The notes beneath the pieces were generated by a model, which saw only the letters and a list, made by a program, of their open reading frames with translations, was not told the origin of the DNA and did no database searches. A stretch of DNA of 40,176 nt, taken from positions 1 to 40,176 of the forward strand of contig JANBQS010000076.1 in the NCBI GenBank assembly GCA_027577415.1. The letters run 5' to 3'. This stretch comes from Coemansia sp. RSA 922. Its lineage: Eukaryota; Kickxellomycota; Kickxellomycetes; Kickxellales; Kickxellaceae. Shown piece by piece: positions 18,329 through 27,501 of this stretch (the first letter of the stretch is position 1; each line of letters opens with the position of its first letter). The position numbers were made by a program, and so were the translations under genes.

Positions 18329-21060
18329 CTAGTCATCACTCTCGTCTTTGCCATCGTCATCGTCCTCATCGTCTGCCGCCGTTTCGACTTGTTCCTGGGA
18401 TGCTGACTTGGGATTGCTTTGTCGTTCCATAGCAAATTGCCAGAAACCGTCGATAAAAACAAGCAGGTCCTTTACAATGATATCGCACTTCTCGACGCGC
18501 TTCTCGAACGGGTTGATAACCACTGTTTTGTCACGGACAGATGATAGGGCACCCTGACCTATTGCGGAGAGGAATTCGGCGCCTGTCCCGAGCCAACTCG
18601 GTTTCGCTCTAGGTACCTCTATCTTACTAGTACCATGACACTCGGGGCCAACGCCTTCGCTGGCGTTGTCAAAAAGAATGCTTCGCAATATAGTCACAAA
18701 ACTCGTGAGCATTTTCTTGTCGGGATCGTCGCTGGCGCCATTCGAGCCTTTTGCACAACTGAAGTACGCCGCAATATTCGTATTTAAGCTGTCGTCGGTT
18801 CTAAAGTGGTCTCTCTTGGCCTCGATGATGGCTCCAGTGGGTATTTTTCGCCACCGTGCGATTGGCAGCTTCTCAAGCTCCTTTCCTTCTCGATGGTGTT
18901 GCGAAATACCAATGCCAAGCGTCGCTAACCAGCACACCAGGCACAATAGCGACTCGTAGTCGTCAAGGACCGTGCGTGTGACGTTCGACTCGCTTAGGTT
19001 GTTGATACTCATAAACGGTAGAGTACCAGTCATCTCTGGGCGTGTAGTCCCCACTTTCTCTATGCTCGTGTCAATGGCGCAGTCGAAATCGATCAAGAGT
19101 CCGCGCGCAATGCCGCCCTGTTTAATAACAAGGATGTTGTTATCCGAGATATCGCGATGCAAGATCTGACAGTGCTCGAAAATCGCATTGTGGCAGCGCA
19201 TCACGTCACACACAACAGTTAGGAACTCGTCGACTGACTCCAAAGTATGCAGCCGCTTGCCAATCTGCGACATGACGATGCGGCGGTGGACGCGAAAGCG
19301 ATCAGGGTCTCTGTCTGCTAAGTCAGACCCTTGGTACATCGCCTTGGTATTGTCCTCGATCCTTTTGCGACCACTCATAAACGAAACTCGCCCGCCCACC
19401 ACAATCTCTGGGTAGATGATGTCATCTTCGGGCTTAATATGCTGACCAAGCGTCGCCCTGATCTTCTTTAGCATCTTGGTCTCGTCGCGGACATCCTTGC
19501 TAATAGAACGCTTTGCAAATGCCCAGGCGTCCTTGATTACCACCGTTGGAACTAGTGGGCTGCCAATGGTGGGCTCAGTAGCAGTAGCGAGGAAGCAGCG
19601 GGTATGGCGTCCAAACAAATGGTCGGCGTGGCAAACGACCTCGTTAAAGTAGTATCGCCAAGGTTTGGTGTCAATGCCGCGGCTCGTGTCGTCGGGGCAT
19701 TCAATCTGCCAGCAATCAAGGTCAGGCAAATGTACAATGGTCGGATCGCGGCCAAGCTGGAAGTCCTCGCACATCGACCAGTCGACCAAGAGCTCGATAA
19801 ACGCGCGCCGACCCTCGGGTGTGGTGACGTTCATTGGATTTGACGACACAGCCACGTCATTGCCAAAGTGACAGACACGGACTTCGTGTCCACAGATAGC
19901 AAATCCCCAGGCAGAGCTCAGATTGTGTTGCGCTTGGTACATTTGGCGGGTATACCCGTATAGCTGTGGCCACGCTTCCTTGAAATTGCCACTATGAACT
20001 TTTGCCTCGACCACAGCGAGTAATTTGTGATATGGCGTCCGCATACTCGCAGTGGGAGCTGGGTCGTCGAAATCCATGCTGCACAGGCCAATATCAATAC
20101 GCGTTTTGTCATCCGAGTCATCTGGCTGGTAGTCCGCTTTATCGGCAGGGCAAATAAGACGCCGAATACCAGCTGTGCTTCCAGCCTTATCCCGTTGTGC
20201 TTGAACGCAAAGCGCCACGTAAGAAACAAATGCCGTGATGGGGCCGTACATGCCGCTCTCTAAACGAAGGGGCTTTCCTAGCAACCAGTCGCGCATCTCG
20301 TCAATGTGGGCTATCCGCGCCGAGTCGTCGTCGTCGTCGGCTTTCTTTTCATCTATGGCCGTGTCGTCTGTTTGCTTATCATCCAGGGCCATATCGCCAA
20401 GACTAGATAGTTCGCTACGAAGACCAATGACAGTGGAGCTGGAGGTATTTGAAGGCTGTTTTGTACCCCTCGTTCGCTTTACTTGTTTCGGTGATGGTGC
20501 TGTCGTCTCCAAAAGTGCTGACTTGGGACTGAGATGCGCCTCCAAAAAGCACGCTGCCGCTTCAGCGATATTCGCAGCTATGTCCCGCTGAGCGTACTTC
20601 AGAGGTTGCACCATTTTCAGAATGGAGTCGTTATCGTGTACATGGTGGTTTTCATACAGGCCTACCATTTCGTTTCGCCGCTCCTCGCCGACAGTCTTCA
20701 TAGAGCTCGCCGCATTTGAGACCGCCTCCGAATGGCCCAACCTTGGCTTCAAAGGCGTACTTTCGGGACGTTTGTTGGATTCTCCGGCGCTTTTATTCGG
20801 CGGTGTACCAGGACCTATGCAACACGCAATAAACACAAGGGAATTAGTGGAATATCCTGTTTTGGAGGGGCGTATCAAAAATAGCCTGGAAAGCTATATT
20901 TCTTGGTTCAATACCTACGCTCTATCGAGGCCGTCGACCTTTCCGGGTTTGGTCTCTGGGAAACCCTTCGCTGGCTCGAGCTATTTTGAGGAGGGTCTCC
21001 TTGCTTTCTGGCCTTCTGAGAACTCGAGCTCATTTCGCCAGACGACTTGCGCTTAGACAT
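18329..21060 (-). CDS. FunK1-type protein kinase with a nuclease-like N-terminal domain
   Basis: Exon 1 is 21060-20919 (MSKRKSSGEM...), the intron is 20815-20918 (GTAGGT...GCATAG), and exon 2 is 20814-18329. The product is 875 residues. Domain order is a basic Ser-rich start; a helical segment (about 85-145); an acidic loop; a PD-(D/E)XK-like region with Asp288 (RIDIGL), Glu317-x-Lys319 (VVEAK) and a following QLYGYTRQMY helix; then a fungal-type kinase. The kinase has a VVIKD lysine at 475, the catalytic loop HRDISDNN (His600, Asp602, Asn607), DFD at 623-625 and an activation end GTLPFMS at 644-650. It matches Pkinase_fungal (FunK1), a family expanded in fungi, with unknown substrates. The C-terminus is very acidic. 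It is divergent from the F-box-like gene. Confidence 0.88.
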
Positions 21061-21387
21061 TGATAGTTGGTGCACAAATATGAAATGTATGAAAAAGAGA
21101 ATGTTGGAATGTGGTTGGAAACCCCAAAGAAATGTTGAAAAGGTAGATTTAAAAGTGAGAAAATGAGGTGAAAAAGAATACCAAAAAAGTGTAAACACAC
21201 ACCAGACTGTTTACGACAAATTGGCTCGCAACTCACAGGCTGTTGATTTTTTCTGCTGATTGGCTGCGCAAAATCTACCTGCATGGGCTGTTGACAAGGG
21301 AGTGATCGCCTTTTCCTTTCTCTCTTTTGTTACCTCTTTTCCTCTCTTTATTATTATCCTTATTTTCCCACTCGCAATTCGAATACA
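21061..21387. promoter_or_regulatory. Divergent promoter of FunK1 and the F-box-like gene
   Basis: A 327-bp gap lies between start codons. The part at about 21250-21310 contains an inverted CCAAT box (CTGATTGGCTGCG) and is the segment repeated at 17785-17855. A CT-rich leader (21310-21370) precedes the plus-strand ATG. Both genes probably use this region. Confidence 0.5.
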
Positions 21388-23118
21388 ATGCCTACTCCTT
21401 CGCCCATACAGCTCCTCCCACTTCACGTCATCAAGCTCATAGTCAGCCATGTTGTGGGCAGCAGCCGCATGAAGTTTGATGACGTTTGGACAGACTCTCA
21501 AGAGTATAAAGAGTTACTGAAGCCACTGCTGTGGGTTAGCCACAACCTTCGCGCTATCGCACTCCCGCTCTACTGCAACTACTTTAAGATACATATTCCA
21601 ATCCTCCCGCAAGGTGCCAACTGTGTTTACGATTTACTGCCAAGACGTCCAGGTGATGATCGCGTTTCATACAAGTACCTCGGTCATAAAACGCACCACC
21701 TAGCCAAGGAACTGAAGGTTGAACTTGACGAACGGGCCATCTACTCGGGGAGGGCATTGGAGGTACTGTCGTGCGTGCCCTACGATGGCTGTGCGTTTCC
21801 GCTGGTTCGCAAGTTTGCACTCACCCTCGTGACAGAGGAGCTAGACGACGTTGACAAGAGCGCTGATATTGATTTACCGCGAGCCCAGGCTAATATTAAG
21901 GCATTTGTGGAGCGGGTCGATCAGCTTGTGCCTATTGTCCGCGAGATTAGAGTGCAGCTCGAGGACTTTTATCTGACTGACTCAACTGATCGTCTTGTTG
22001 GTTACTTGGCCTCTCTACTCTTCCAGCTAGCTGACCGCGTTAATTACGACTACGAGGTCGGCACTGCGACTCCCGTGTGGCAGCACTTGGATACAATTTG
22101 TAACCTGACGCATATCACGTACACAAGTTTAAGCAGTGACGAGAGCTTTTTGCAGTCAGTGCGGCGGAATGCGTCAACCTTGCAGGCCCTGGACATTGAT
22201 TCGGAAGATGAATATGTTGACATAGGTGGCCTCATTCGGAACACCGACGGCAGCTACGTAACGTACCCGTGCTTGCTCAAACTGTTTCTTTGCTGGCGAG
22301 AAGATTACGATGACGACGACCGAGTGGTTTCTAGTGACGTTGTGCCATTCCCCATTCTTCAGCGATTGATGATCTTGACTGAATACCCGTTTGGCGACGA
22401 CGTAGTTTTTAGGGGCAACGCGAGCACACTCGAGTGCTTGAATTTGAAGTTGACCAATTCTGTGGTCTCTGTGCTTTGCGGATTCAACGTGTTTACCCCA
22501 CTCAGTCATCCGAAGCTTCAATATGTGAATATTGAGGATTGCGAAGGGGACATACCAGATTTGTTTGCCACACCAATCGACTACACACAGTTTGTTCTTG
22601 GTATCGGGTCTAGGGCGCATATGCGACGGATCGACATAGCTTCCATTGGTAGATCTATAATACCCGCACTCTCATTGCCTGGCGCTCATACATGTATTCA
22701 AGTCCTCAAGCTGCCGTCCCTTAAATTCAACCTTTGGGATGTCTTTACCTTGGTCAAGTCGCTCCCGCTACTCGCAGATCTGCACACGCGGGCTCCAGCC
22801 ATTGACAATTTCCCCAATGCCATCTCCAAGGATGAGCTTTTGGCTCACGTAATCTCGAACTATGCCCCAATGGGTGAGCGACTACGGTTTTGGTATGTTA
22901 TGTGTCCCGGTTCTTACGAGGCATACACCAGAGCTGCCTTGTGTGTTCTTTTATTGGCGCTGAAATGCCCCAATTTTACTCACACCGCTACGTTCCGGTG
23001 TCAGCGCGAGCCACTGATGAAGGCAATGGAGGAAATTATTGCTTCTGACTCATTCCAGCCATATGTGCCTCGATTGCAGCGTCTTCTGTTTAAAGGCTGG
23101 GATGGTAAACAATACTGA
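21388..23118 (+). CDS. F-box-like repeat-family protein of Kickxellales type
   Basis: This encodes 576 residues. The N-terminus (LLPLHVIKLIVSHVVGSSR, then LLKPLLWVSHNLRAIALPLYC) has the Pro-Leu-x-hydrophobic helix and the later Trp-Val-Ser-x-x-Arg helix of an F-box-like module, which would bind Skp1. The remaining 480 residues contain irregular leucine-rich segments (for example LECLNLKL, LQYVNIEDC, IQVLKLPSL), suggestive of LRR-type substrate binding. From memory, large families with this N-terminus occur in Coemansia and relatives, none with known targets. The start is taken at ATG 21388 after a CT-rich leader. No intron or frame break is seen. Confidence 0.65.
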   Translation: MPTPSPIQLLPLHVIKLIVSHVVGSSRMKFDDVWTDSQEYKELLKPLLWVSHNLRAIALPLYCNYFKIHIPILPQGANCVYDLLPRRPGDDRVSYKYLGHKTHHLAKELKVELDERAIYSGRALEVLSCVPYDGCAFPLVRKFALTLVTEELDDVDKSADIDLPRAQANIKAFVERVDQLVPIVREIRVQLEDFYLTDSTDRLVGYLASLLFQLADRVNYDYEVGTATPVWQHLDTICNLTHITYTSLSSDESFLQSVRRNASTLQALDIDSEDEYVDIGGLIRNTDGSYVTYPCLLKLFLCWREDYDDDDRVVSSDVVPFPILQRLMILTEYPFGDDVVFRGNASTLECLNLKLTNSVVSVLCGFNVFTPLSHPKLQYVNIEDCEGDIPDLFATPIDYTQFVLGIGSRAHMRRIDIASIGRSIIPALSLPGAHTCIQVLKLPSLKFNLWDVFTLVKSLPLLADLHTRAPAIDNFPNAISKDELLAHVISNYAPMGERLRFWYVMCPGSYEAYTRAALCVLLLALKCPNFTHTATFRCQREPLMKAMEEIIASDSFQPYVPRLQRLLFKGWDGKQY

Positions 23119-23335
23119 CAGGGTCTGTATATAGCACAGAAGGGGGGTTTCCCCTTAATCATAATATTTATTTTACGTGCTAATATTTAGTCACTACAAT
23201 GAACTGTAGAATGTGTTTGCCTAAAGTGATAACCTCTGTTACTTTGTGAGCGTAGCGAAACTTGAAGCGTATGGAATATATAATAAATATTAGCGTATAT
23301 AAAAGTGAGAACAATAATCTACCTCGGGTTGATGT

Positions 23336-23569
23336 TTATATAGTCTTTTTCATGGCCCGTTTCCATAGGCGAAAGTACGCCTTTCCCGCTACCCTTAGTG
23401 TCGCTGAGTCGAGCCTCTTTGTAGGCGGGCGATCATCTATCGGCAGCGGGGCATTTGGGCGTTGAGAGTCTGCGACATCCGGCAGACGTGTAGTGGCATT
23501 ATGTAGACCATTGGGCTGATCACGCGGGCCAGCGCGCTGTTCTATGACGCGCGTAACAGTTGCTAGCAT
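23336..23569 (-). CDS. Possible small 77-residue protein
   Basis: The ATG at 23569-23567 opens 77 residues (MLATVTRVIEQRAGPRD...) ending in a strongly basic segment (YFRLWKRAMKKTI). It lies convergent to the F-box-like gene and 55 bases from a perfect CRE palindrome at 23625-23638. The composition is not obviously random, but I recognise no domain and there is no second line of support. It may be spurious. Confidence 0.3.
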   Translation of the reverse strand: MLATVTRVIEQRAGPRDQPNGLHNATTRLPDVADSQRPNAPLPIDDRPPTKRLDSATLRVAGKAYFRLWKRAMKKTI

Positions 23570-23624
23570 GACTTATTTGACTGCGGGAAGTGGCTCAGCC
23601 ATTCCCATCATGAAATCAAGTAAT

Positions 23625-23638
23625 CTGTGACGTCACAG
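23625..23638. promoter_or_regulatory. Perfect CRE palindrome (bZIP site)
   Basis: CTGTGACGTCACAG is a 14-base perfect palindrome around TGACGTCA, the full cAMP-response element bound by ATF/CREB-type bZIP dimers. It lies in the gap between the small minus-strand frame (start 23569) and the plus-strand FunK1 copy (start 23945), so it could act on either. The rest of 23570-23944 is a CT-rich leader without other features. Confidence 0.55.
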
Positions 23639-23944
23639 GCTCTCAATGTTTTTTGTTGTGGTTGGAGTCGCTAATAAATACGTAGAGTTGCTTGCTGCAG
23701 AGCAAAGTCGCGTCTACGTCAGGCACGCATCCTCTCATGTAGCTGACCAATGATAGCTCAACACACATCGTTTTTTTTTTCTGTGGCGGCTTAGCTCTTT
23801 GCTTCGAGCTCCTCTCTTCCGCAGCAGCTCATGATGCCGCTACTCTTTCTTTCTTTTCTCCTCGACTTCGCACAAATATATTTTTGATTCAGTTTTATCT
23901 TTTTATTGCCTTTTGACAACGTCAACCCCTTTTGTTTACCGATT

Positions 23945-26269
23945 ATGACTGACCATTCGACGGAAGAAGCAATGGACTCAGAGATACTTGTTTTAGGGGA
24001 CACTAGTTCATGTAGTCGAGGAGACCACCGTATACAGGCGGCAAAGACCTTCAGCTTCAGTACGCTTTCAGGAGGATGCTTTAACGATGTCGAATTGCTT
24101 CTCCAGAACTTATTGCGCCACAACTGTGGCGCTGTCAGCAAACTAGCTATGCCTTGCGACCCAGCTATCAGCACGATGGCCCGTGAACTCGCAGAAAATG
24201 CTGCTGCGGATTTGGAGGCCCGCCTCTCTGAGGCGGCTTATTGCCAAGGGCGTAACAACAAGTCACGGGATTTAAGCTACGCTGGCGGTGCTCAAGGTGA
24301 AGGACGTGATATCAATATTCTGGACGCGTGGGTTATAGGAATGTTGAAGTGGACGGGAAGCCATGCTAGCGATGACTCAGAACTAGATGATTTAAAAGCG
24401 TACTACATTACCCCTTGTAGCGACGCATTCTTCCTATTTGTGGCGCACCATGTCAAGGCATACATTGGCGGGGAGAGGGCGACGAGGGCTCTCAAGCCAG
24501 ACAACTGCCGACTGATTTTGCCTATTGCCCAGAATGACACAGATAGTGATAACACCGACATATATCCGGATGGATGCAGCGACTGCAAAGCCTTTGCCTA
24601 TGTCGAGTGTGGTATGTTTCCCCTCGGCAGCAGCGTGGAGACACAGGTGGCGTCAGCATACCACAACATTGTTGTTGGCATATCGGTAGCGGCATACTCA
24701 GATGGACTTGAAAGAGTAGTGCAACTACTGACAGCCAACATGATGGCGCTGTTTTACAACCAGCACAACCGTCGGTTTACCTGGGGGCTGACGTTTTTTT
24801 CTCGCATTATTCACGCATACGTTTTTGGTCCTGACGATATCTGGGCGTCAACTGAGATGGATATTACTAGCGCTGAGGGACGCCTGGCATTTATCTCACT
24901 GCCTATCAATTGGTCGTTGAGCTCCGTCGACCGCCTTGGATTTGACCCATCCATTAGATATGTTGTGGGCGACATCGGTAGCGGTCCCTACCTCGAGATC
25001 GATGTCCATGAGATGGACAAGAGTACAGGTCAAGTAGACAAGCACATGTACTATAGCAAGCGGTGCGTTGGAGCAGCAGATCATCTGTTTAGCTGCCATT
25101 CGAGATACTTTGTCGCGTCGACCAGCCCAGAGAGGCTAGATGCTCCGGAATTCTTAGTCAAGGATTTATGGACGACTTCCAACAGCGGCTCTACCAATGA
25201 CACGCGCGAAAGCTTAGTCAACACAGCCTTGCAAGGTGTGCTCGACAAGTCCAGCGAGTTTGGTGGCAGAATTTTGTATTCTGTTGGCGTTGGACCTGTG
25301 TACATTAGCCAAGGAGGCACACTTGTTGCGGACTCTACCGACTCAGCCTTTAAGGGACTGTTAGACATTAGCCATATTCGCCAGCACAAGCGCACGGTTT
25401 TTCAGTAGGCCGGGACCATGATATCTGCGGCGGCCAACCCGAGCCAAGTCATTATTGCAATCGCCGATGCCATGACAGCACTCAATGCGGCATACGTCAA
25501 GTGTAGGATCATTCACGGCAGCCTCAGCAATCGAGCCATTCAGTTCGAGGAGACGGCGGACGGCATAAATGGCGTTCTTGGAGAGTTTGACTATGCATCC
25601 TATGATGGTGGCAGCACCGTTGAGGCGCCAGAGATTATCCCCTTTCAGCCCATCCGCGCTTTGGATCGCCGAGCAATAGCTGTAGGACTAAACTTGGATG
25701 ACAGGGCGTATGCTGAGACCCAAAGCAAAAGTCTCGATGATTGGGAGTGCGTGCTGTATATTATTTGTGTGCTGGGTACGTTTGGCATTAACCAGGAGGA
25801 GCGAGCTAGGTATCCTATGGGAGAGCCAGGCTATCCTCCTATCAAGGCGTGGAACTCAAGCAATGCAGTCATTGCCACCATAATAAAACGTGAAGACATG
25901 AACTCTGCGCGGAGCTTCTACACCAACGTTGCAAATAAAATGAACGAGGGGCCATTGCGTCAACTGGCAGTGGATATACACAGGATTATATTCCTTCATC
26001 CAGAGTGCCCTAGAGCCGAAGTAGCGGATGGAGAAGATCCACTCGTCTTGTGCGATGCCTATGAGGATGACATTGTGGCGGAAATTTTGCGCGTGGTGGA
26101 ACAGCACAAAAAAGAAGCACTCGTAACACTGCGTAGAACAGGGTCTACTACTGCGGCGAGGGCTAAACAGAGCGCTGGTACTATGAAGAAGCGTAAAAGA
26201 AAGGTCGCTCAAACTACTTTTCCTATGATGACGCGGTCAAGGGCAAGTCGTTCGTCGTCCAAGTTTTAA
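23945..26269 (+). pseudogene. Divergent FunK1-type gene with an in-frame stop and lost active sites
   Basis: One reading frame runs from ATG 23945 to 26269, broken only by a TAG at 25406-25408. It aligns end to end with the intact FunK1 protein. Around the stop, HKRTVFQ*AGTM aligns without gaps to HRRIVMSQIGKR, so the stop replaces an Ile codon and no residues are missing. Key residues differ: the nuclease-like Glu-x-Lys is ECG (about 221-223), the catalytic HRD is HGS (25514-25522), and DFD is EFD. The kinase lysine is retained (LVKDLW). The C-terminus has a basic nuclear-signal-like patch (KKRKRK). Few frame breaks despite high divergence suggest a recent stop or a tolerated one. Two separate proteins or stop readthrough remain possible. 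Confidence 0.8.
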
Positions 26270-26541
26270 CACCATTCTATCTTATTTAGCATATATTTTA
26301 CTCTGTGGATCTGAATACACAACCACTTTGAAATAACTAAAATATGGAGCGCTACTAAAATACTGTTGTATATTGGAAGCAAAATTCAGCAACACAAACT
26401 CACTCTTGGCAAGGCAAGAACACCTGACCACCCTGAATCCACATGTAAAAGACAGTCAGCGGCTTTCTGAATTTTGGCAAGCTGAATGACACACCCAATC
26501 GCTGCTTTATTGTTTCAACTGTGGGAGCTTTGTCCATTGAC

Positions 26542-26549
26542 TGACGTCA
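26542..26549. promoter_or_regulatory. CRE site TGACGTCA
   Basis: An exact TGACGTCA octamer lies about 477 bases upstream of the ATG at 27019. It joins two TGACGTAA sites at 26599-26606 and 26710-26717 in the same promoter. This looks like a cluster of bZIP sites; binding is inferred only from the consensus. Confidence 0.45.
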
Positions 26550-26580
26550 TAGAAAAAAGGGGGTGAGACTTGAAAAATAA

Positions 26581-26719
26581 TTGAAAAAAGCCCTCCAATG
26601 ACGTAAATTGTTGCCAACCAAGCTGACAAGCAGCAAAAAAAGAAAGACAAAAATGTGGGAGAGAGACTTCAAGTCTTGAAAAAAAAATATGTTGAAAAAA
26701 GCCCTCCAATGACGTAAAT
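26581..26719 (+). repeat. Promoter direct repeat carrying TGACGTAA
   Basis: A 28-base identical sequence occurs at 26581-26608 and 26692-26719, 111 bases apart. Imperfect similarity continues on both sides (GAGACTT before, CCAAG..G.CAAG after), so the unit is a degenerate tandem repeat of about 111 bp. Each copy contains CCTCCAATGACGTAAAT, that is a CCAAT-like box fused to a bZIP half-palindrome. Confidence 0.75.
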
Positions 26720-26900
26720 AGTCGTCATCCAAGTTGGCAAGTCCTTTGCACAAAAGAAACCCATGATGCCAAGCAGGAAGAGAAAGCATGCTGTGGAAAC
26801 AAATGACAGAAAAAAATGTGCTTTCAAATGTGCCAGCTTACCTAAGAAAAATGCACCCTGGTGCTGCCACAGAAAAAGGGGGATTTTCAGTGTTAAGAGG

Positions 26901-26907
26901 TATAAAA
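26901..26907 (+). promoter_or_regulatory. TATA box of the orphan gene at 27019
   Basis: TATAAAA lies 118 bases before the ATG, followed by a Gly/Arg-coding-like GC patch and a CA-rich leader. The two related genes at 35516 and 36870 have TATAAAA at 110-111 bases from their start codons, which supports a conserved promoter layout. Confidence 0.6.
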
Positions 26908-27018
26908 GGTGAGGAGGAAGCGCTGCCGCCTCAAAATAATTGCAACACACTACAAACAATTTCACACTCTCCATTCCATACCTGCAACTACCCCGGCATA
27001 CAAATTTGAATTTCAACC

Positions 27019-27501
27019 ATGGACTACGTAAGAATAGGCGGGTTGAGCAATAGTGAACATGGTCCACACATATTGACCAATAAGCTAAATGCAATGAGTG
27101 AGGTCAATGAGTCCAAAAACATATGTTGCACTCTTGTCAGGGTATCTCATAAAGCATACTTTGAGCAAGGAATGCTTCTTGTTATTATGGGAGAGGCACC
27201 TCTTGGATGTGTCTCTCTTAGTAAAGTTGAGCTGAAGTATCCAGTTGTTCTATATTTCAATGCCGAAGATACGGACAAAGGTGAGCCATTTGTAAGGATT
27301 TCCAAAATAATTAATGGTCAAGTGGACGAGTCATATGCCATAGGATTGTGTAAGATAAATGATTTGGAGTCAGACGATTCGTGGATTTACAGCAACCCAA
27401 CCATCATTAATAACAATGCGTGGACAGAGCTGCTCACAAACTTGGAGGGACAGTTTGCCACTATTGATCTATCAATCATGTCAAAAGCCAACAAGAACTA
27501 A
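27019..27501 (+). CDS. Orphan small protein, family member A
   Basis: This encodes 160 residues without a signal peptide, membrane helix or known domain. It shows distant similarity to the paired genes at 35516 and 36870. The shared order is (V/I)SHxxY, a hydrophobic strand, a short polar stretch, SL, PVxxxF, and a late E(S/P)xYAxxC(K/N): VSHKAYFEQ, CVSLSKVE, YPVVLYFNAED and ESYAIGLCKIN here. The fold may be alpha/beta. The start ATG lies in a good context (AACCATGG) after a TATA box. A strong promoter with several bZIP sites suggests regulated, possibly stress- or stage-specific expression. Homology to B and C is my visual inference and needs a profile test. Confidence 0.65.
   Translation: MDYVRIGGLSNSEHGPHILTNKLNAMSEVNESKNICCTLVRVSHKAYFEQGMLLVIMGEAPLGCVSLSKVELKYPVVLYFNAEDTDKGEPFVRISKIINGQVDESYAIGLCKINDLESDDSWIYSNPTIINNNAWTELLTNLEGQFATIDLSIMSKANKN

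Larger units (their letters stand above)
26270..27018. other. Upstream region of an orphan gene, no coding sequence
   Basis: The gap holds the 3' UTR of the FunK1-like pseudogene, a CRE-like site, an imperfect tandem repeat of about 111 bp with two more CRE-like sites, a TATA box at 26901 and the 5' leader of the gene at 27019. Open frames on the minus strand across the repeat are low-complexity shadows. Confidence 0.55.

Noticed and set aside
25380..25420. The TTTTTCAG|TAG sequence as a splice acceptor that removes the in-frame stop
   Set aside because: The frame aligns without a gap to the paralogue on both sides of the stop, so there is no extra sequence to remove; splicing would delete aligned residues.
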